Source: Parachlorella kessleri
Lineage: Eukaryota; Chlorophyta; Trebouxiophyceae; Chlorellales; Chlorellaceae
Assembly: GCA_001598975.1 (NCBI GenBank)
Contig: BBXU01001437.1
Span: forward strand, 1 to 12,220
Direction of reading: 5' to 3'
DNA: 12,220 nt
Within the stretch, counting starts at the first letter, position 1; every line of letters starts with the position of its first letter. Shown here one piece after another: positions 9,301 through 12,220 of the stretch. Made by a program: the position numbers and the translations under genes. Under the pieces are notes generated by a model. That model searched no databases and was not told where the DNA came from. It saw only the letters and a program-made list of their open reading frames with translations.

Positions 9301-10396
9301 GGTGCTGAGCTTGGCTTCCCCAGGGCGCTATGGGCTGCTGAGGACCTGGGAATCTCCCACGATACCCTGGTGCTGTTTTGGTTCACCCTGGTGCTGAGCT
9401 TGGCTTCACAGGGTTCTATGGGGGCCGCCGGGGACCTGAGAGTCTTCCATGATCTTATCATCCCATCCCTACCAGCATGTCTGCGTCGCCTGCACCGCTC
9501 TCAGATGCCAGCGCCGCCCGCCATCTGCAGCCACGCAGCTTCACACCTGCACTGGCTTCTATCGCCTGTGTGTGCTGTGTGCAGGGCTTGGCATACCTGA
9601 GCCTGAGGGACTGCCCCCGCCTTTCGAGCGGTGTGTGTAGCCTGCTGGCCGCCTACTGCCCTCTGTTGGAGTGCCTGGACTTGGAGCACTGCTCAGGGGT
9701 GGGGGAGGCAGGGCTGGCAGCGCTGTCGAGGCTAAGGCGGCTGCATGTGCTCAGGGTAAGCATCCCGCCACCGGGGTGAGCCTGCATACTGCTTAGGAAC
9801 TTTTCATTCTTCTTCTTACCCACAGTGACAGGCAGCATGGCCGGGTGATCCCTGTGGCGGTATGCTGTCAGGGTAAACTAGACTAGGTTTGCAAATTTGC
9901 CAGACCACAGTGGAAGGGGGGTTTGCACCCCATGTGGGATCCAAATTGAGGACAAAAAGGCGGCCTAGTGCCCAGCGCATTCCCACGGACCTGCTGACAA
10001 GTCTTGTGGTGGGTGGTTCTCCTGCTGCATGGAGCAGTGGGCGAGGGTGCAGGCCTTGATCTCCAGACATGTGGGGGTGACTGAGGGACGCCCTGGAAGC
10101 TATAGGCGACTATGCCGCTCCTGGCGGTTGTCGCCACCCATACCTGAGAGAATCTGGGGGTGGCATTGGAGCCTGTAATGTGTGTGTGAGACTCTGATTG
10201 ATGGAAAGCAGATGTAACTGCACCCGTCACCTGTACAAGGGCAGCAACATGTTTCCTGGGTGTCTTCTGCCTGGTGCAGATCCATGGGGCAGGTGTCTCC
10301 AGGCAGGCTCTCGCTGTCCTGAGAGCCAGCAAAATAGGCCGGCCGCTGCGTGTGGAGGATGCCAAGTACAGGTGGTGGGTAGCAGCGGAAGATTGA
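6343..10396 (+). CDS. F-box / leucine-rich-repeat protein (AMN1/FBXL-like)
   Basis: Eight exons: 6343-7220, 7432-7599, 7651-7827, 8072-8275, 8563-8658, 9061-9214, 9585-9755 and 10280-10396 (TGA), giving 1965 bases and 654 residues. The start is the first ATG after an in-frame TAA at 6325. Residues 22-50 (WFSSVLDQLAPADVAACRLV..AW) form an F-box, the Skp1-binding helix bundle. The rest is cysteine-type LRRs, for example SLTLADCPRMSDIGLSF, LTLLDLSGN..LTDVGLAS and YLSLRDCPRLSSGVCSLL, ending in KYRWWVAAED. A Gly/Ser/Gln-rich insert sits at about 185-206. Such proteins select substrates for SCF ubiquitin ligases; the substrate here is unknown. Introns 1-5 are phase 2, each splitting AG|G for Arg; introns 6 and 7 are phase 0. 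The 51-base intron 7600-7650 is in frame and may be retained, giving 671 residues. Exons 4-8 are firm; exons 2-3 less so. Confidence 0.88.
7221..7431 (+). other. Intron 1 of the F-box/LRR gene, with an open in-phase candidate exon
   Basis: The donor is TGCAG|GTAGGA and the acceptor GTGCAG|GCC. Inside it, 7275-7397 is bounded by GACGCAG and TAG|GTAAGG, is 123 bases long, contains no stop and keeps phase 2 on both sides. It would add 41 Cys-rich residues that do not look like LRR. I prefer the join that skips it, because the flanking LRR pattern is then compact. Confidence 0.55.
8276..8562 (+). other. Intron 4 of the F-box/LRR gene with TCGG repeats and a C15 tract
   Basis: The donor GTAGG is followed at once by three TCGG units and variants (8281-8300), then 15 consecutive C at 8304-8318. 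The acceptor is CTGCCGCAG|GCTGAG. Both joined exons are clear LRR sequence. No coding signal is seen inside. Confidence 0.7.
8697..8741 (+). repeat. Short tandem duplication in intron 5
   Basis: GGTCCGTGGGATCTGCCTTG at 8697 is repeated with few changes from 8719 (GGTCCGTAGGGATCTACCTT). The unit is 22-23 bases, present twice, inside the intron 8659-9060 of the F-box/LRR gene. Confidence 0.7.
9243..9454 (+). repeat. Three-copy tandem repeat in intron 6
   Basis: Copies start at 9243 (GGCTTCCCCAGGGTGCTATG), 9313 (GGCTTCCCCAGGGCGCTATG) and 9402 (GGCTTCACAGGGTTCTATGG). The first unit is 70 bases. Copy 2 is longer because CCCTGGTGCTG is itself repeated (9365 and 9387). Each copy starts with an acceptor-like CAG|GG. 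It lies inside intron 9215-9584 of the F-box/LRR gene. Confidence 0.8.
9756..10279 (+). other. Intron 7 of the F-box/LRR gene
   Basis: The donor is CTCAGG|GTAAGC and the acceptor GGTGCAG|ATC. The join gives HVLR-IHGAGVSRQALAVL, a normal LRR continuation in phase 0. The intron is 524 bases. A long open frame on the opposite strand across it shows no family motif and is taken as chance. Confidence 0.75.
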
Positions 10397-10422
10397 TGGG
10401 TGTACGCAAGGCAGCTGGCAGT

Positions 10423-10427
10423 TGTAA
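10423..10427 (+). promoter_or_regulatory. TGTAA polyadenylation signal, F-box/LRR gene
   Basis: This is the first TGTAA after the TGA at 10394-10396. It implies an unusually short 3' UTR of a few tens of bases. The next TGTAA on this strand is near 11413, too close to the next gene to be likely. Confidence 0.4.
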
Positions 10428-10903
10428 TGTCGCAAGCGATGGCAGGCCCGGGGACAGTAGGCAAGCACTTTGAGTTTTGGGTGTCGGTGTTGCCTAGGAC
10501 CTGTTGTAGGGTTTTCCCCGCATTTCATGAGGTTGCAGGGTGTGTCATCCCCGCGCAAATCGCAGGTGCAATTATTTAGAGCAGGCTATCTGGAGCATAG
10601 TTGCGCAAGCAGGCATTGGCTGTAGGGCAGGTGCATAATGCACGTGCACCAGGATGCCTCTTGATTTCTATATGTACCAAATGCTGCTTTCCCAGGCTGC
10701 TGTACAACGGTGTTGTCATTCACCAGGCCTGTGTTGTACCACTGTATGCCAAATGTAGGGCATGTAGTTGAAAACCAACTGCTTCTCTGTCCGGTGCATG
10801 CCACATTGGGCACGTCATCGCACATGCTCTCGTGCAGCCTCTCAGGTTTCATGTACATGAGAAGTTTGGCTGGACAGCGGACATAGTGAATGGACAGGCT
10901 CGT

Positions 10904-10985
10904 GTTATTAGTAATGGTGGCAGGTATTGCAAGCATAGGGCTAGGGTTGAAGCTGTAGTGACAGGGCTGTATGCGGAGCATGTTA
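10904..10985 (+). repeat. Dispersed repeat, copy C
   Basis: It contains GTTATTAGTAATGGTGGCAG, then TATTGCAAGCATAGGGC, then GTGACAGGGCTGTATGCGGAG. This is the same order of words as copies A and B, about 9 kb away and outside any gene. The right third of A and B is not recognisable here. Confidence 0.6.
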
Positions 10986-11287
10986 TTTTGGAACAGGACG
11001 CAAGTGACCGTAGAGGTGGCATAAGCCGAGCCTGGGACCGATCACCGGTATGGTCTTGCAATAGCAGTGCACCTTACCACCTACCATGCTGAATCTTAGC
11101 CTCCTACTCCAACTATATGACTCACAGGCCTTGTAGGTGTATAGTCCAAGCTGTGTACATGCTCTCTGTCACCTGGCAGACACCATTGCAGTCAGACTTG
11201 CTGCAACGATAGCAACCCGACCATACTCGTTCCCAGCCGTGACAGCTACACGCTACAAGACGACTCATGAGACCTGCAAAAGCGTGA

Positions 11288-11441
11288 GCTACATTGGCTG
11301 GAGCTGTGGATGCTGGCGCTCTATGGAACAGTTTTGGGGCGCTGGCGCTCCGAGTCGGAGTGCCTCTTGCTGCTCTGACCACAATAGAGCTGGCGAAGGA
11401 CTGCAAGAGGCATGTAACATCATCTACAGCAATACTTGAAG
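11288..11441 (+). other. Doubtful coding-like segment upstream of the MBL gene
   Basis: An open frame (VDAGALWNSFGALALRVG, then TTIELAKDCK) follows a TGA at 11285-11287 and ends at a possible donor GAAG|GTATAT. It could join in phase 1 to an acceptor GTTGTCACAG ending at 11573, in frame with the MBL gene. The segment lacks its own ATG and a good acceptor and matches no family I know. It may be a 5' exon of the MBL gene or chance. Confidence 0.2.
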
Positions 11442-11608
11442 GTATATTCAGGCTTACTCCATGCGAGTTCCTGGGTTCCGGGCAAGCGCTTGCTAGCTTC
11501 CCCTTATTGCAAAGAGGGCTTCTGGTAGTGCCGGTCCGTTGAACGGAGTCAGCTTCAACACACGTTGTCACAGGCAAAGGAGATACCTTGCACCCAACTC
11601 GGAGCGTC

Positions 11609-12154
11609 ATGCCTAGCTTGATCTCCATCGTGGTGGGCCTGGCGGCCATGCTGACTGGCACGGCGTTTGTTCCGCTGGGAGGGGCTGCGCTAGGCAGCTG
11701 GGTCACGATGGGCTGGTGGAGCTGGTTCTACAACCTTTCAGGGTCCGGCAGTTTCGTCCCGGTGGCCAAGGATGTCTACAAGTAAGCTCAGTGGCTGGGA
11801 CCACCGGTGTGAGCCCGTGCAACTGCAATTCTTGGCACGGCAGCTGGCCTTCCAATCAACCCAGCCTTGCCTACCCAGTCTGCCTGTGCTTGCAGCCAAC
11901 GTTGGCAAGCGTTTCTCAACACAGCGTCCCCACCGCCACTGCTTCCCTCCTCTCCCCACGCAGGTTAGACCTCTGGTGGCGGCCCCTCCCAGTCTCAGTC
12001 TTCCCACTGACCGCCATGCTGGTCAAGGACGGCTCCAGCTGGGTTCTGATTGATGCCGGGGCGCCTGACGGCTGGTCCCAGCGGTACGCGTCCACGCTGG
12101 TGGCGGCCGTGAAGAAGCAGCTGCCGCGCAAGGCCTCCCTGGACACTATTCTAC
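11609..12154 (+). CDS. N-terminal part of a metallo-beta-lactamase-fold protein (3' end outside window)
   Basis: Exons 11609-11781 and 11964-12154 join across a phase-2 intron (TACAA|GTAAGC ... CACGCAG|GTTAGAC), giving 121 residues; a GTGAGT donor at 12155 ends the second exon. The ATG is the first in a frame closed by TGA at 11540-11542. Residues 3-45 are very hydrophobic (SLISIVVGLAAMLTG, then a Gly/Ala/Trp-rich stretch), suggesting a signal anchor or two membrane segments. The second exon has FPLTAMLVKDGSSWVLIDAG, the opening strands of MBL hydrolases, then a helix (RYASTLVAAVKKQLP) and a strand (LDTIL). The next exon should begin by completing a Leu or similar codon and supply THxHxDH, which cannot be seen here. 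Family members hydrolyse esters, thioesters or lactones with zinc. The substrate is unknown. Confidence 0.75.
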
Positions 12155-12220
12155 GTGAGTCAGCTTTGATGAGAAGGCGGCTGGAGTCGTTCTGTGCCCG
12201 GTGGGGGTGGTGGGGGTGGT
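12155..12220 (+). other. Start of MBL gene intron 2, G-rich end of window
   Basis: The donor GTGAGT follows CTGGACACTATTCTAC. The last 24 bases consist of repeated GGGGGTGGT units, which could form a G-quadruplex. The intron is cut by the window edge. Confidence 0.6.

Larger units (their letters stand above)
10397..11608. other. Intergenic region between the F-box/LRR and MBL genes
   Basis: It holds a TGTAA at 10423, copy C of the dispersed repeat at 10904-10985, small inverted repeats (GGTGCA/TGCACC at 10630-10650; GTACAAC/GTTGTAC at 10702-10739) and one coding-like stretch ending at 11441. No further gene can be supported. The promoter and 5' UTR of the MBL gene must be at the right end. 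Confidence 0.5.

Noticed and set aside
9883..10464. 193-residue minus-strand open frame
   Set aside because: It is antisense to the last F-box/LRR exon and to intron 7, is Ser/Thr/Pro/His-rich without a domain pattern, and has no splice or family support.
11122..11706. 194-residue minus-strand open frame
   Set aside because: It overlaps the first MBL exon in antisense and shows no recognisable motif. The plus-strand reading has a clear family match.

Overview
The window looks like nuclear DNA of a chlorophyte green alga. It has short exons cut by many introns with TGCAG-type acceptors, a GC-rich CTG/GCC/CAG codon style, Ala- and Gln-rich protein linkers, G- and GT-rich introns, and TGTAA poly(A) signals downstream of two of the stop codons. 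The closest clade cannot be fixed from sequence alone. There are no bacterial operons, rRNA, tRNA, CRISPR arrays or intact transposons.

Layout. (1) 294-1876, plus strand: the last three exons of a gene whose 5' part lies left of the window. It resembles the C-terminal third of FAD-dependent geranylgeranyl-reductase-family oxidoreductases. Its stop codon lies in a hairpin, and its 3' UTR carries a row of further perfect hairpins. (2) 2611-5654, minus strand: a complete seven-exon gene for an ER Qa-SNARE of the syntaxin-18/SYP81/Ufe1 family (391 residues), including one GC-AG intron. It converges on gene 1. (3) 5655-6342: the shared divergent promoter region. (4) 6343-10396, plus strand: a complete eight-exon gene for an F-box/leucine-rich-repeat protein (654 residues in the preferred model). 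Its first five introns are all phase 2 and split an AGG arginine codon. (5) 10397-11608: intergenic DNA with a third copy of a dispersed repeat also found twice in an intron of gene 1, and one doubtful coding-like segment. (6) 11609-12154 and beyond, plus strand: the first two exons of a metallo-beta-lactamase-fold protein with a hydrophobic N-terminus, running off the right end.

The genes do not form a pathway. They are independent eukaryotic housekeeping or regulatory genes: an isoprenoid-type reductase, ER membrane fusion, ubiquitin-ligase substrate selection and an MBL hydrolase. All exon joins were made by hand from splice consensus, reading phase and recalled family motifs. They have not been checked against transcripts. 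I did not find a convincing new biological system. The most unusual signals are the hairpin array around the stop of gene 1, the dispersed repeat family, and the frame-neutral exon architecture of the F-box/LRR gene.
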